DNA from: Vibrio metschnikovii CIP 69.14
GTDB taxonomy: Bacteria; Pseudomonadota; Gammaproteobacteria; Enterobacterales; Vibrionaceae
Length of the DNA: 64,000 nucleotides
Reading direction: 5' to 3'
NCBI RefSeq assembly: GCF_000176155.1
Contig: NZ_ACZO01000005.1
Location: 62,001 to 126,000, forward strand
Shown here: positions 9,360-18,921 of the stretch, one piece after another
How the letters are laid out: each line of letters begins with the position of its first letter
Numbering within the stretch: the first letter of the stretch is position 1
Position numbers and translations under genes: made by a program
Notes under the pieces: model-generated
Told to the model about the DNA's origin: nothing
Databases searched by the model: none
Seen by the model: only the letters and a program-made list of their open reading frames with translations

Positions 9360-9373
9360 TTGATTTATATCAA
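9360..9373 (-). promoter_or_regulatory. Perfect FNR palindrome
   Basis: TTGATTTATATCAA matches the FNR consensus TTGAT-N4-ATCAA at every fixed position. It lies between the end of dcuA and yfcC; no -10 element at the ideal spacing is obvious. The likely target is yfcC (minus strand), or an unrecognised small RNA. Confidence 0.55.
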
Positions 9374-9380
9374 AAATAAT

Positions 9381-9400
9381 AAGGGAGCCTGAGCTCCCTT
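9381..9400 (-). terminator. Terminator after dcuA
   Basis: Stem AAGGGAGC / GCTCCCTT with a 4-nt loop, followed on the minus strand by ATTATTTTTG. It lies 21 nt past the dcuA stop. Confidence 0.75.
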
Positions 9401-9421
9401 TGATGATGGTTAGTATGAAAA

Positions 9422-10713
9422 TTAGAGGAAAATATTCGCTAAGACTAAACCAAAACCGATACTGAAGATCATGCTCAATAAACCCGGCAGCATAAAGCTG
9501 TGGTTAAAGATGTACTTACCGATCCGCGTTGTCCCTGTGCGGTCAAAGTCAATCGACGCAATGATCGGGCCGTAGTTCGGAATAAAGAAATATCCGTTAA
9601 CTGCGACAAACACCGCAATGATGATTGCAGGTGGTAAGCCTAAGGTAATCGCAACCGGTACCAATACTGCTGTGGTGGCTCCTTGGCTATTGACCATCAC
9701 CGATAGTCCAAATAGGGCAAAAGCAAAGGTCCATGGCGCAACTTCAACCAGACCAGATACCGCTTCTTTCACCATATCGCCGTGACCCGCGATGAAGGTG
9801 TCACCTAGCCAAGCGATACCGAAAATGGCCACGATTGCGCGCATCCCGGCATGGAATACAGAGCCTTGAGTAATGGTATTGCCGTCCGGTTTACAAATCA
9901 GGATGATCAGGGCTGCAATGGATAGCATCACGATTTCAATCGTATGTGCCATGCCCATTGGTGAGCCATCAAAGTGCGGACGCAAGCTAGGAATCGCGCC
10001 CATAAAGACCACGATAATCGCACCAAATAGGAACAGAGAAACCGATGTTTTGGCCTGTGGCGTGATTTGAATATCTTCCACTTTCATCTCTTGTTCCATT
10101 TCTGCACGGAACTCAGGGTCTTGTAGACGACGTTGATATTCTGGATCGTCTTTCAGCTCTTTACCGATTTTATTGACAAAAATACAAGCACAGGCAAGGC
10201 CAAGGAAAGTACTTGGAATGGTGACGATCAATACGTTACCCAAGGTGATCCCTTGCGGTTCTAAGAAGGCCACTAATGCCACGACGGCGGCCGCGATAGG
10301 GCTAGCCACAATCGCAAACTGTGATGCGATGACTGCCATACCAAGCGGACGCTCTGGGCGAATACCACTACGACGACTGACTTCTGCGATCACGGGTAAT
10401 ACCGAGTAGGCTACGTGTCCAGTTCCAGCCATCATGGTAAAAAAGTAAGTGACTAATGGGGCGATGAAAGTGATATGACGAGGATTTTTGCGCAAGATGT
10501 TACTGGCGATTTTGATTAAGTAATCTAAGCCGCCGCTGCCACCACCGCCATGATCATCAGCATCACATCAATCGGTGGACTGGTTGGACGCATACCAAAC
10601 ACAAAACTGAGAATGGCAAGACCAATCCCCCCCATGACACCCAGTCCGATACCACCAATCCTTGCCCCGATTAGGATACATCCTAATACGATAAGGAACT
10701 CAATTATGAACAT
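9422..10713 (-). pseudogene. dcuA: Frameshifted DcuA-type C4-dicarboxylate transporter
   Basis: Two consecutive frames encode adjoining parts of one Dcu transporter. The start is ATG 10713 with TTAGGAG six nt upstream. The first 62 residues ([17 protein letters not shown]...) end at TAG 10527-10525. The rest resumes in another frame from GGLDYL through RKNPRHITF to the C-terminus at 9422. Against the E. coli family sequence, about ten residues should separate MAV from GGLDYL, but only 8 nt remain, so 22 nt are missing. Restoring 22 nt gives 438 codons including the stop, the normal family length. The downstream part has no proper start. It follows aspA, the usual partner. I infer loss of function, unless this is a sequencing error. 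Confidence 0.85.
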
Positions 10714-10890
10714 CTTATACTCCTAAAAGATTATGGGAAAATCCGCTTTACCGCCCAGTGTTAAGCTAACGCAAGGCTGTGAATTCATAGGTTTATCTTA
10801 TTTTTTAGTCTCAATGGAAGGTAGCCAACGCTTTTAATTAATTACCATGATTTAGAATAAGTTTTGGCGACTTTCCATCTGGCAAAAACC

Positions 10891-10917
10891 AAGAAGGCTC
10901 TGAATCAGAGCCTTCTT
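10891..10917 (-). terminator. Terminator after aspA
   Basis: 13-bp stem (10891-10903 with 10905-10917) followed on the minus strand by GGTTTTTGCC, 16 nt beyond the aspA stop. It partly separates aspA from dcuA. Confidence 0.8.
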
Positions 10918-10932
10918 GTAGAGTAAATCGAA

Positions 10933-12381
10933 TTACTCGTAACGTTTTGCCTTGTATTTAGGGTACATCAAGTTGTCGACTGAGAAAATATCGTCCAACT
11001 CTTCTTCAGTGAGCAAGCCACGCTCCAGTACGACCTCACGGACGCTTTTGCCCGTTTCGGCACAGATTTTACCAACGATGTCACCTTCATGGTGGCCGAT
11101 GTAAGGGTTAAGGTAAGTGACGATGCCGATCGAGTTAAACACATAGCCTTCACAAACCTCTTTGTTGACCGTAATGCCATCGACACACTTATCACGCAGG
11201 TTAACGCACGCGTTAGAAAGCAAGGAGATAGACTCAAACATCGCTTGAGCAATCACTGGCTCCATTACGTTAAGCTGTAATTGACCCGCTTCAGCGGCAT
11301 AAGTAATGGTGTTGTCATTACCGAAGACTTTAAAGCACACTTGGTTAACCACTTCAGGGATAACCGGGTTAACTTTGGCCGGCATGATCGATGAACCCGC
11401 TTGTAATTCAGGTAAGTTCAGTTCATTGAAACCCGCACGAGGGCCAGAGGAGAGCAAGCGCAAATCGTTACAGATTTTCGAAAGCTTCATTGCTAAGCGT
11501 TTCAGCGCGCCATGAGTCATTACGTAAGCACCGCAGTCGGACGTTGCTTCAATTAAGTCTTCAGCAGGTACCACTTCTAGGCCAGTGACTTCGCCTAAAT
11601 ATTTTATTGCTAATGCTTGATAGCCTGGAGCGGTGTTTAAACCGGTGCCGATGGCCGTCGCACCAAGGTTAACTTCTAATAATAACTTAGAGGTGTATTG
11701 CAGAGCACGGATCTCTTCGTTCAGCGTCACGGCCCACGCATGGAACTCTTGACCAACGGTCATCGGTACGGCGTCTTGGAGCTGAGTACGCCCCATTTTG
11801 AGAATCTGTTTAAACTCAACGGCTTTAAGTTCAAAAGCGCCTTTGATGTACTCAATCGATTCAATCAGTTTGAGAATGCTGTTGTAAACGGCGATTCGGA
11901 ATCCGGTTGGATACGCACAGTTGGTGGATTGACTTTTATTAACGTGATCATTGGGGTTAATAAATTGGTATTGACCTTTTTCTTTACCCATCAGTTCAAG
12001 GGCTACGTTAGCAATCACTTCATTGGTGTTCATATTGACTGAAGTGCCTGCACCACCTTGGAAAACGTCGGAAGGGAATTGATCCATACACTTGCCGGTT
12101 TCCAAAATCAGATCACACGCTTGAATAATATAGTTAGCGACATCTTTAGGGATCACGCCTTGCTCTTTATTAGCGAGCGTGGCCGCTTTTTTGGTCATGA
12201 CCATGCCACGAACAAATTCAGGGACATCTGAGATCGTAACATTAGAAATATTGAAGTTTTCTATCGCCCGCAGGGTATGGATACCATAATAAGCATCAGC
12301 AGGAACATGGCGTTCGCCGAGCAGGTCTTCTTCGATGCGGGTTGCTTGGTTGGTAATAGGGGTTTCAGATAGGGTAGCCAT
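10933..12381 (-). CDS. aspA: Aspartate ammonia-lyase
   Basis: 482-residue aspartase, converting aspartate to fumarate and ammonia. The fumarate can feed the anaerobic fumarate reductase encoded at 49-52 kb. It belongs to the aspartase/fumarase superfamily. The N-terminus is [19 protein letters not shown], and the signature [12 protein letters not shown] with the flexible catalytic loop is at 329-340. The start is ATG 12381, with AAGGA 8 nt upstream and the family-typical N-terminus; upstream in-frame codons are not needed. It is followed by a terminator and then dcuA, the normal operon partner, which is frameshifted here. fxsA diverges on the other side, as in enterobacteria. Confidence 0.97.
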   Translation of the reverse strand: MATLSETPITNQATRIEEDLLGERHVPADAYYGIHTLRAIENFNISNVTISDVPEFVRGMVMTKKAATLANKEQGVIPKDVANYIIQACDLILETGKCMDQFPSDVFQGGAGTSVNMNTNEVIANVALELMGKEKGQYQFINPNDHVNKSQSTNCAYPTGFRIAVYNSILKLIESIEYIKGAFELKAVEFKQILKMGRTQLQDAVPMTVGQEFHAWAVTLNEEIRALQYTSKLLLEVNLGATAIGTGLNTAPGYQALAIKYLGEVTGLEVVPAEDLIEATSDCGAYVMTHGALKRLAMKLSKICNDLRLLSSGPRAGFNELNLPELQAGSSIMPAKVNPVIPEVVNQVCFKVFGNDNTITYAAEAGQLQLNVMEPVIAQAMFESISLLSNACVNLRDKCVDGITVNKEVCEGYVFNSIGIVTYLNPYIGHHEGDIVGKICAETGKSVREVVLERGLLTEEELDDIFSVDNLMYPKYKAKRYE

Positions 12382-12898
12382 CACAGGATCCTTAAGATAA
12401 TTGTTCTGATTAGTCACACTTAGCCATCTCTGTCTTAAGAATCCGTTCACCAGAATGGTTGGCTGGGAAAATCTGTCCTGACTTCTTCGCTAATCATACT
12501 TGACCAGTAGATAAAAAATAGGAACTGGATCACCTTTCCGGTGCATAACTCCGGAGAGGTTTAGGATCTTTAGCTAAGATCTCACGGTTTGAGTGAATTG
12601 GTTTAATAGAAAGTTAAGATATTGAAAATAAGAATTATTTTATGGAATGTTTGTTGGCCTAATCGAGAGTGGTGTTGGGTGAACCTCGTAATCGTATGAT
12701 TCATCAATCATAGATGGTTAGAATAGTCTGATGGGTGATGAGAAATGACCGGCTGATGACCTAACAAGGTTGCAGTTCCGTGGCCATCACGTTAATTTGA
12801 AAAACGTTCAGTGGTGAACGAGGATTCCCATTGGCTCATCAACAAACGGCTGAGCAGTGCAGTCAGGTAAAGTCGGGCTCAGTTAAGGAGAAGCTAGG
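12382..12898. other. aspA-fxsA divergent region with twin hairpins
   Basis: 517 bp without a gene. Two adjacent inverted repeats are visible. ACCTTTCCGG (12532-12541) pairs with CCGGAGAGGT (12551-12560) with one mismatch. GATCTT (12565-12570) pairs with AAGATC (12576-12581). They could lie in the aspA 5' leader. Promoters for both genes should be here but are not obvious. Confidence 0.45.
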
Positions 12899-13390
12899 TT
12901 GCTTATTTTATTATGTTTATTTATTGCTTTGCCAATCATTGAAATTGCGGTGCTGATTCAGCTCGGTGGTTTGTTAGGCTTATGGCCAACGCTTGCTTTA
13001 ATTCTATTTACAGCTTTGGTTGGGGCGATACTGGTGCGTAGTCAAGGTGTCTTGACGTTTCTGTCCGTCCAGCAGCGCCTTCAACGGGGTGAAGTGCCAG
13101 CACAGCAAATCATCGAAGGTATGTTGTTAGCTGTCGCCGGTGTTTTATTACTGACGCCTGGATTTATTACAGATGGAATAGGCATGCTCGTTTTGCTGCC
13201 TATTCCAAGGGCGCGTTTGGCTCATTACTTAATGGGCTATCTGGTTGTGAATACCATGAGTGGTCCTGACTCGTTTTCCCATCAATCATCACAATCTCGA
13301 CCGAACGCCGAGGGGGAGACGTTTGATGGTGAGTATGAGTATAAAGAACAAAAGGATCATCCGCGGGACGACTCGAATCGACTCAATTGA
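12899..13390 (+). CDS. fxsA: FxsA-family membrane protein
   Basis: 163-residue FxsA family protein (named for suppression of F-exclusion of phage T7 in E. coli; cellular role unclear). The core is hydrophobic: a segment at about 1-20, then GLWPTLALILFTALVGAILV, then LLLTPGFITDGIG. A hydrophilic tail follows, rich in Glu, Ser and Asp. The start is TTG 12899, supported by AAGGAG 8 nt upstream and the lack of a better ATG. The position divergent to aspA is conserved with enterobacteria. Confidence 0.9.
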   Translation: MLILLCLFIALPIIEIAVLIQLGGLLGLWPTLALILFTALVGAILVRSQGVLTFLSVQQRLQRGEVPAQQIIEGMLLAVAGVLLLTPGFITDGIGMLVLLPIPRARLAHYLMGYLVVNTMSGPDSFSHQSSQSRPNAEGETFDGEYEYKEQKDHPRDDSNRLN

Positions 13391-13653
13391 TTGATCTGTC
13401 TGGAGATTCGAGTTTATTTGGTTATTTTTGAATAAAACGTTTGCTTAATGAGAAGGAAACCCTTATAGTTATCTGGCTCTATAGTTAAGAGTTATTAATG
13501 AAAATCAAAAGTAAAAGTAAATTCTTAGAATCCCATCGTAAAAGTTGTTATCCTAATATTTCCCTTACATGATTAGCTACATTAAATAATTCATGCTTCA
13601 GCACCTTGCGCATTTGCGCAGTAATCCAATGAATTCTATATAAGGGACAAATT

Positions 13654-13866
13654 ATGTCTAACAAAGCAACTGGTACAGTAAAGTGGTTCAACGAAACTAA
13701 AGGTTTTGGTTTCCTATCTCAAGACAACGGCGGCGCGGATGTGTTTGTACACTTCAACGCAATCGCTTCTGAGGGTTTCAAAACTCTTATCGAAGGTCAA
13801 AAAGTATCATTCGTCGTTGAAAACGGCCAAAAAGGTTTACAAGCTGCTCAAGTTGTAACTCTATAA
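13654..13866 (+). CDS. CspA-family cold-shock protein
   Basis: 70-residue single cold-shock domain (OB-fold RNA/DNA chaperone). RNP1 is KGFGFLS at 16-22 and RNP2 is VFVHF at 30-34. AAGGGA lies just before the ATG. The 260-bp upstream gap is AT-rich and long enough for the structured 5' leader usual for csp genes. Monocistronic, with a strong terminator. Whether it is cold-induced cannot be told from the protein. Confidence 0.95.
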   Translation: MSNKATGTVKWFNETKGFGFLSQDNGGADVFVHFNAIASEGFKTLIEGQKVSFVVENGQKGLQAAQVVTL

Positions 13867-13891
13867 TTTACTGATACTCATCAGAATATTT

Positions 13892-13915
13892 AAAGGTCGC
13901 CTAGGCGGCCTTTTT
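13892..13915 (+). terminator. Terminator after the csp gene
   Basis: Stem AAAGGTCGCC / GGCGGCCTTT (one G-T mismatch) followed by TTTTT, 25 nt after the stop codon. Confidence 0.85.
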
Positions 13916-14208
13916 GCTGTCTGTCATTTTTTAATGGCTGTCATTGATCTTTTCATGGCTTGGTCGTGATTGCTCTCTCCTACGTCAGTGTCTATTGTCG
14001 ATCCAGTCTATGTCTAAAGCTATCTGCTCTACTCTGCTCTTCGTATCGCTTGTTTGCAAAAGTGTCGGTTTGTAGTTTCTGGCTGTCGGAATCGTGAGCA
14101 TACCTCACCTTTAGTATCACTTAAGGTTGAGGCGGATTGATCATCTCAGATTACGCATGGAAAACGCGTTAATATCGATCGCCTCTCCTTAAATACTCGG
14201 TGGGTAGC
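13916..14208. other. Gap between csp and trmL
   Basis: About 290 bp between convergent genes. I see no ORF, repeat or clear terminator for trmL. Confidence 0.4.
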
Positions 14209-14682
14209 TTATTGAGCTCCCGAAAAACCCAATTGACGCCAAGCTTCAAAGGCAATGATGGCTACCGCATTGGATAAGTTTAGACTGCGAGCATTGGGCA
14301 TCATTGGAATACGAATGCGTTGATTCATCGGTAAGCTATGGATCAGGTCGGCGGGTAAGCCGCGCGTTTCTGGGCCAAACAGTAATACGTCCCCAACTTG
14401 AAACTGTGCATCAACATGATGTCCAGTGGTTTTTGTGGTGCAGGCAAAGAGTCGAAATTCACCACGAGCCGTTAAGTAGTCGAGAAAGGCTTGATAATTT
14501 TGATGGCGAGTGACTCGGGTGAGGTCATGATAATCTAAACCGGCTCTGCGCAGTTTTTTCTCCTCAAAATCAAACCCTAAAGGTTCTATTAAATGTAAGT
14601 TCGCGCCGCAATTAGCGGATAAGCGAATAATATTCCCCGTATTAGGGGCGATTTCAGGTTCATAGAGGGCGATGTCAAACAT
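14209..14682 (-). CDS. trmL: tRNA (cytidine/uridine-2'-O)-methyltransferase TrmL
   Basis: 157-residue SPOUT-family methyltransferase that modifies the wobble base of tRNA-Leu. The three SPOUT motifs are clear: [11 protein letters not shown] at the N-terminus, [11 protein letters not shown], and the AdoMet-binding [10 protein letters not shown] near the C-terminus. Length equals the family norm when started at ATG 14682 ([10 protein letters not shown]); an in-frame upstream start would add seven residues without family support. Next to cpxA but with a separate promoter likely. Confidence 0.95.
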   Translation of the reverse strand: MFDIALYEPEIAPNTGNIIRLSANCGANLHLIEPLGFDFEEKKLRRAGLDYHDLTRVTRHQNYQAFLDYLTARGEFRLFACTTKTTGHHVDAQFQVGDVLLFGPETRGLPADLIHSLPMNQRIRIPMMPNARSLNLSNAVAIIAFEAWRQLGFSGAQ

Positions 14683-14771
14683 GGTTGAACGGTTCCTTAT
14701 CAATAGAGCGCATCAGTATACTGCACAGAAGCTTAGATGTTTATCTTATCGAATGGGTTTACCGTCATCGC

Positions 14772-16151
14772 TCATTGATCCCGTTGAATCGGTAGGGTGA
14801 TTTGCACTTTTAAGCCGCCAAGATCACTTCGGCTCGCGCTAACCTGACCACTATGCTGACGAATGGCACTTTCCGTGATTGCTAACCCGAGCCCCGTTCC
14901 TCCGCTGTCTCTGTCTCTTGCGGTTGATACTCGGTAAAATGGTCGAAATATTTCATTCAGCTCGCTGTCCGGAACGCCAGGTCCGTCATCTTCAACGGTG
15001 ATGATGATTTGTTGTGCCACACAACGAAAGCTAACTTGAATCCGATCCTGACTATAGTTAATTGCATTGCGGACGACATTTTCTAACGCACTCATCAATA
15101 ATTGGGGATTACCAGAAATGTATTGATCAGGAATTGGGTCGAGGAGCAGTTGTTTTTGCATTTGCTCGGCCTCAAACTGTGCATCATCGAGCAATGCTTC
15201 CCATAAGCTAGACAATGGCTGTATTTCGCGACTTAAATGACTATTGGTCTGCATGCGAGACAGTTCAAGTAGCTCACCGATCATTCGTTCTAAACGTTGG
15301 GCTTCGGTATCGATTCTTTCTAATTCTTTACTCTCTCCTTGCTTACGGCTGGCTAAGGCATTGGCCATTCTTAGGCGAGTCAGCGGTGAGCGTAATTCAT
15401 GGGAGATGTCTGATAATAAGCGCTGTTGGCCGGAGATCATCTGGTTAACCGCCTGTACCATGCGATTAAAACTACGTCCGGCTTGACGAAATTCTGTAGT
15501 GCCTTTTTCCAGTTCAGGGTCGACGATAAACTCGCCCCGAGCAACACGTTGAGCGGCGAGCGCGAGCCGCTGAGCGGGTTGACTCAATGCCCAAGCGAGC
15601 CATAACAACAAAGGAGTGCTGACTAACATAACCGACAACAGTAGATGCAGCGGTTTATCAAATAATCTCAGTAGAAATGGTGGCGGCTGATCCCAACGCA
15701 TGCCCATGAATAGTAATAGATCCTGATCAGCCAATCGAATTGAGACTGGGCCAGAAATCATATAACGACCATACAAACGTTGTTGCGGTTTATCAACCGA
15801 CTCAATACTGGTGGTAAAGTTCTTTAATGCCTTTAATTGAAAATTTTCATGCCGTTTCGTGGTGAGGATATTGCCCTCTTGATCGGTAACAAAAAAACGC
15901 GGCCGCGAACTATGATTACTGCCTGATTCTAGTTCGGTAATGATCCGCGAAAGGTTATTTTGTTGGATGAAACGTTTTTCCAAAAGTTGCTGATAGTCGA
16001 GCATTCTTTGCAAGCTTTCAGATGGAAGATCGCGTGATTTACGCGGATCGAGATGTGGTAAAGATAGCACCGCAATCACCACCAGTAGCATGGTTAGCCA
16101 GAAAATGGCAAAGATACGGCCATACAGGCTATTGAATTTAGGTAAGCGCAT
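14772..16151 (-). CDS. cpxA: Envelope-stress sensor kinase CpxA
   Basis: 459-residue two-component sensor. It has a first membrane helix at about 11-30 and a periplasmic sensor at about 31-165. A second membrane helix spans about 168-190, and a HAMP linker follows. The dimerisation/phosphoacceptor box is SDISHELRSPL with His251. The ATPase domain contains NVVRNAINYS, EDDGPGVPD and GGTGLGLAI. CpxA phosphorylates CpxR in response to misfolded envelope proteins. Its start codon overlaps the cpxR stop (TAATG), indicating translational coupling. Confidence 0.96.
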   Translation of the reverse strand: MRLPKFNSLYGRIFAIFWLTMLLVVIAVLSLPHLDPRKSRDLPSESLQRMLDYQQLLEKRFIQQNNLSRIITELESGSNHSSRPRFFVTDQEGNILTTKRHENFQLKALKNFTTSIESVDKPQQRLYGRYMISGPVSIRLADQDLLLFMGMRWDQPPPFLLRLFDKPLHLLLSVMLVSTPLLLWLAWALSQPAQRLALAAQRVARGEFIVDPELEKGTTEFRQAGRSFNRMVQAVNQMISGQQRLLSDISHELRSPLTRLRMANALASRKQGESKELERIDTEAQRLERMIGELLELSRMQTNSHLSREIQPLSSLWEALLDDAQFEAEQMQKQLLLDPIPDQYISGNPQLLMSALENVVRNAINYSQDRIQVSFRCVAQQIIITVEDDGPGVPDSELNEIFRPFYRVSTARDRDSGGTGLGLAITESAIRQHSGQVSASRSDLGGLKVQITLPIQRDQ

Positions 16152-16837
16152 TACTCTTCCGCCACCATTAAGTAGCCACGGCCACGTAAGGTTTTAATTC
16201 GAGGCTTGCCATCGACCCGTTCGGGTAATTTTTTGCGTAAATTCGAGACATGCATATCAATGGCTCGATCGAAAGCGGCCAGCCGTTTACCTAATACATC
16301 GAGGCTGAGCATCTCTTTGGTGAGGGTTTCCCCTGGATTTTGGGCAAAATGGCCTAATAGAGCAAACTCGGTAGTGGTTAGGTCGAGGAGTTGCCCTTGG
16401 CAATAGGCTTCTTGTTTGCCTGGGTAAACTTGTATGTCTTGACACTCAATCACATCCGACGGTTTATGTACGGATTGATGCTGTGTGCGGCGTAAAATCG
16501 CTCGAATTCTGGCGAGTAATTCACGATCACTAAATGGTTTGGGAAGGTAATCATCGGCCCCTAATTCGAGACCAATTACGCGATCAATCTCTTCGCCTTT
16601 TGCGGTTAGCATCAGTACTGGGGTTGTCCAGTTTTCACGCAGTCTCTTCAAGGTTTCCATGCCATTGAGTTTAGGCATCATGACATCCAATAGAATCAGA
16701 TCAATCTCATCGTTAAGCGCCGCCAACCCCGATTGACCGTCATTGGCTTCAGAGACGTCAAACCCCTCATAACTGAGGACTTCTTTAAGTAGATTGGTGA
16801 GTTCGGTGTCATCGTCAATCAGAAGAATATGTGCCAT
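16151..16837 (-). CDS. cpxR: Envelope-stress response regulator CpxR
   Basis: 228-residue OmpR-family regulator. The receiver domain has the acidic pocket IDDD near the N-terminus and phosphoacceptor D51 (LILLDVMMP). The winged-helix DNA-binding domain ends with KTLRGRGYLM. First gene of cpxRA. It diverges from cpxP, and the 227-bp region between them contains a perfect CpxR box, so autoregulation is likely. Confidence 0.97.
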   Translation of the reverse strand: MAHILLIDDDTELTNLLKEVLSYEGFDVSEANDGQSGLAALNDEIDLILLDVMMPKLNGMETLKRLRENWTTPVLMLTAKGEEIDRVIGLELGADDYLPKPFSDRELLARIRAILRRTQHQSVHKPSDVIECQDIQVYPGKQEAYCQGQLLDLTTTEFALLGHFAQNPGETLTKEMLSLDVLGKRLAAFDRAIDMHVSNLRKKLPERVDGKPRIKTLRGRGYLMVAEE

Positions 16838-16923
16838 TGGTGCCTCGTTACCGATATTACTTTCCTAGTCAATGAGCATAGTTTACTGCGAAATCGGCTT
16901 GGATAATGGGCTATTAGTGACTA

Positions 16924-16938
16924 TTTACGATTCTTTAC
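16924..16938 (-). promoter_or_regulatory. CpxR box between cpxR and cpxP
   Basis: On the minus strand the sequence reads GTAAA-GAATC-GTAAA, a perfect match to the CpxR consensus GTAAA-N5-GTAAA. It lies about 86 bp upstream of cpxR and 127 bp upstream of cpxP. Confidence 0.9.
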
Positions 16939-17064
16939 GCTCTCTACACGCCACTTTACTCGTCAACTTGTATTGTTTGATTAAGCGCTGCTTGTGCAGC
17001 TCTCCCATCGTAACAAGCTTGGAAGGCTAAAGCTTATCAACGATAACTATTGAGAGAGGAAATA

Positions 17065-17589
17065 ATGATGAATATGACCAAGACAATGATTCTCGCTGCA
17101 GTCGCCTTACCTTTGGCTATCGGTAGTGCCAGTGTACTGGCTTATGGAAAGGGTAAGCACACGGAGCATCAACAGCAACGATGTGGTTTACACGGTGAAA
17201 GAGGTATCGTCAGTCAACTGAACTTAACCACAGAACAGCAGAGCCAGCTAAAAGCCTTGCGCGAAGAACATCGCCAAGCCATGCAAGATCAGCGTGGTCG
17301 TGGCTCGCGTGATGAAATGAATACCTTGCGTGAACAAGAGCGAGCGTTAGTGCTCTCTGCTGATTTTGATCGCGCCGCGGCTAACGATCTGGCTAAACAG
17401 ATGGTGGATAAACAGGTTGAACGCCGAATAAACATGCTCGAAAAACGTCATCAAATGATGAGTATTTTAACCGATGAGCAAAAGACCCAGCTACAAACTT
17501 TACAGCAAGAGTGTATGGAAAAGCATCATCGAGAGGGTGGTGAGCCACGTGGGCATAAACACGGAAGTAAAGACAAAGGCCGTGGATAA
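17065..17589 (+). CDS. cpxP: CpxP/Spy-family periplasmic chaperone
   Basis: 174-residue exported protein with a signal peptide ending near VLAYG. Two LTxxQ repeats of the CpxP/Spy family are present (LTTEQQSQL and LTDEQKTQL), with long charged helices between them and a His/Lys/Gly-rich tail. In the known system CpxP binds CpxA and keeps it quiet and helps clear misfolded proteins. The start is ATG 17065 with GAGAGGA 4 nt upstream. It is divergent from cpxRA across a CpxR box, which supports cpxP over spy. Confidence 0.9.
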   Translation: MMNMTKTMILAAVALPLAIGSASVLAYGKGKHTEHQQQRCGLHGERGIVSQLNLTTEQQSQLKALREEHRQAMQDQRGRGSRDEMNTLREQERALVLSADFDRAAANDLAKQMVDKQVERRINMLEKRHQMMSILTDEQKTQLQTLQQECMEKHHREGGEPRGHKHGSKDKGRG

Positions 17590-17761
17590 CTAAAGTCAAC
17601 AGCGGGTGTTACTTTACTGACTTGATGCAATTGAGATGCTGGTGTAGGGTGGTTAATTTCACTCCTTGTGTTACAAAATAACGAAGCAAGGGTAGGCCAT
17701 TTTATCGCTCAGCACCAAGCTATATCCTGTGCATGGGTCTATTACGTTATGGTTAAAAGTA

Positions 17762-18670
17762 ATGAAGAAAGAGTACGCTCGCTTAGTGACACTGGCTGCC
17801 TGGACCGCCACCATTGTGGCCAGTGGTCTATTAATCGTTAAAATAGCCGCATGGTGGGTGACGGGGTCCGTCAGTCTGCTTGCCTCTGTGGTGGATTCTT
17901 TACTCGATATTGCCGCCTCTGTGGTCAATTTAATTGTGATACGTTATGCCTTGCAACCTGCCGATCGAGAACATACCTTTGGTCATGGTAAGGCCGAATC
18001 TTTAGCGGCCTTAGCGCAAGCGATGTTTATCTCCGGTTCAGCCTGTTTCTTACTCCTCAATGGGGTTGAACGTTTTTTCCGTCCTCATGAACTTCAATCG
18101 CCAGAATATGGAATTTATGTCAGCGTGTTTGCCTTATTGGTGACCTTTGGCTTAGTCTCGTTTCAGCGTTACGTGGTCAAAAAAACCAACAGCCAAGCGA
18201 TTGCCGCCGACTCTTTACATTACCAAACCGATTTATACATGAATGCGGCGATTATTCTGGCCCTCGGTTTGAGTTGGTTAGGTTTCAAACAGGCTGATGC
18301 CATTTTTGCCATTGGGATAGGCTTGTACATTTTATACAGTGCGATTGGCATGGCCTATCAGGCCGTGCAAACGCTGCTGGATAGAAAGCTCCCTGATGAC
18401 GAGCTGGCACAGATTCGGGCCGCCTGTTTGTCGGTTAATGGTGTGTTAGGGGTTCATCAATTGCGAACTCGCATGGCGGGGCCGGTAAGATTCATTCAAT
18501 TGCATCTCGAATTAGATGATCATATTCCGTTGATTGAAGCCCATCGCATTTCTGATCAAGTTGAAGACAAATTACGCAACCTATTTCCCGGTGCGGATGT
18601 AATTATTCACCAAGATCCTTACTCCGTAGTGTTTAATGTGGAACGTAAACAAAAATTATCGACGTGGTAA
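17762..18670 (+). CDS. fieF: Cation-efflux pump FieF
   Basis: 302-residue cation diffusion facilitator exporting Fe(II)/Zn(II) by proton antiport. The transmembrane metal site D45/D49 (DSLLD) with H153/D157 (HYQTD) is intact at the same numbering as E. coli YiiP. The histidine-rich loop [12 protein letters not shown] and the C-terminal cytoplasmic metal-binding domain ([22 protein letters not shown]) are present. The start is ATG 17762 by family length; an upstream GTG would add 11 residues. The ribosome site is weak. The cpxP-fieF-pfkA order matches enterobacteria. Confidence 0.95.
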   Translation: MKKEYARLVTLAAWTATIVASGLLIVKIAAWWVTGSVSLLASVVDSLLDIAASVVNLIVIRYALQPADREHTFGHGKAESLAALAQAMFISGSACFLLLNGVERFFRPHELQSPEYGIYVSVFALLVTFGLVSFQRYVVKKTNSQAIAADSLHYQTDLYMNAAIILALGLSWLGFKQADAIFAIGIGLYILYSAIGMAYQAVQTLLDRKLPDDELAQIRAACLSVNGVLGVHQLRTRMAGPVRFIQLHLELDDHIPLIEAHRISDQVEDKLRNLFPGADVIIHQDPYSVVFNVERKQKLSTW

Positions 18671-18921
18671 GGCAAAGTGCGCTCAACTTGACTATATTTC
18701 AGTCAGTTTAATTAAAAAACAGTATCCTGATATGAATCAACGAAGCGATAGAATAAAGCTGTAATACTCTTACATAAGTAATAAAGTTACAAAAAAACGC
18801 TCAAATAACAGTAGTATTCCTTATCGGGCGAGGTAACATAACGCACAATTTTGTTGCTTGTTTTATTTGAATGAGCACAACCAAAAATGAGTTTTGAATT
18901 CTCAAAAAATCGAGGGTGAGC

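Noticed and set aside
9422..10495. Downstream half of dcuA as an independent gene
   Set aside because: It would begin with TTG in the middle of a conserved Dcu segment, without a ribosome site, and lacks the N-terminal helices.
13867..14208. Small RNA gene between csp and trmL
   Set aside because: No promoter-plus-terminator arrangement could be seen beyond the csp terminator.
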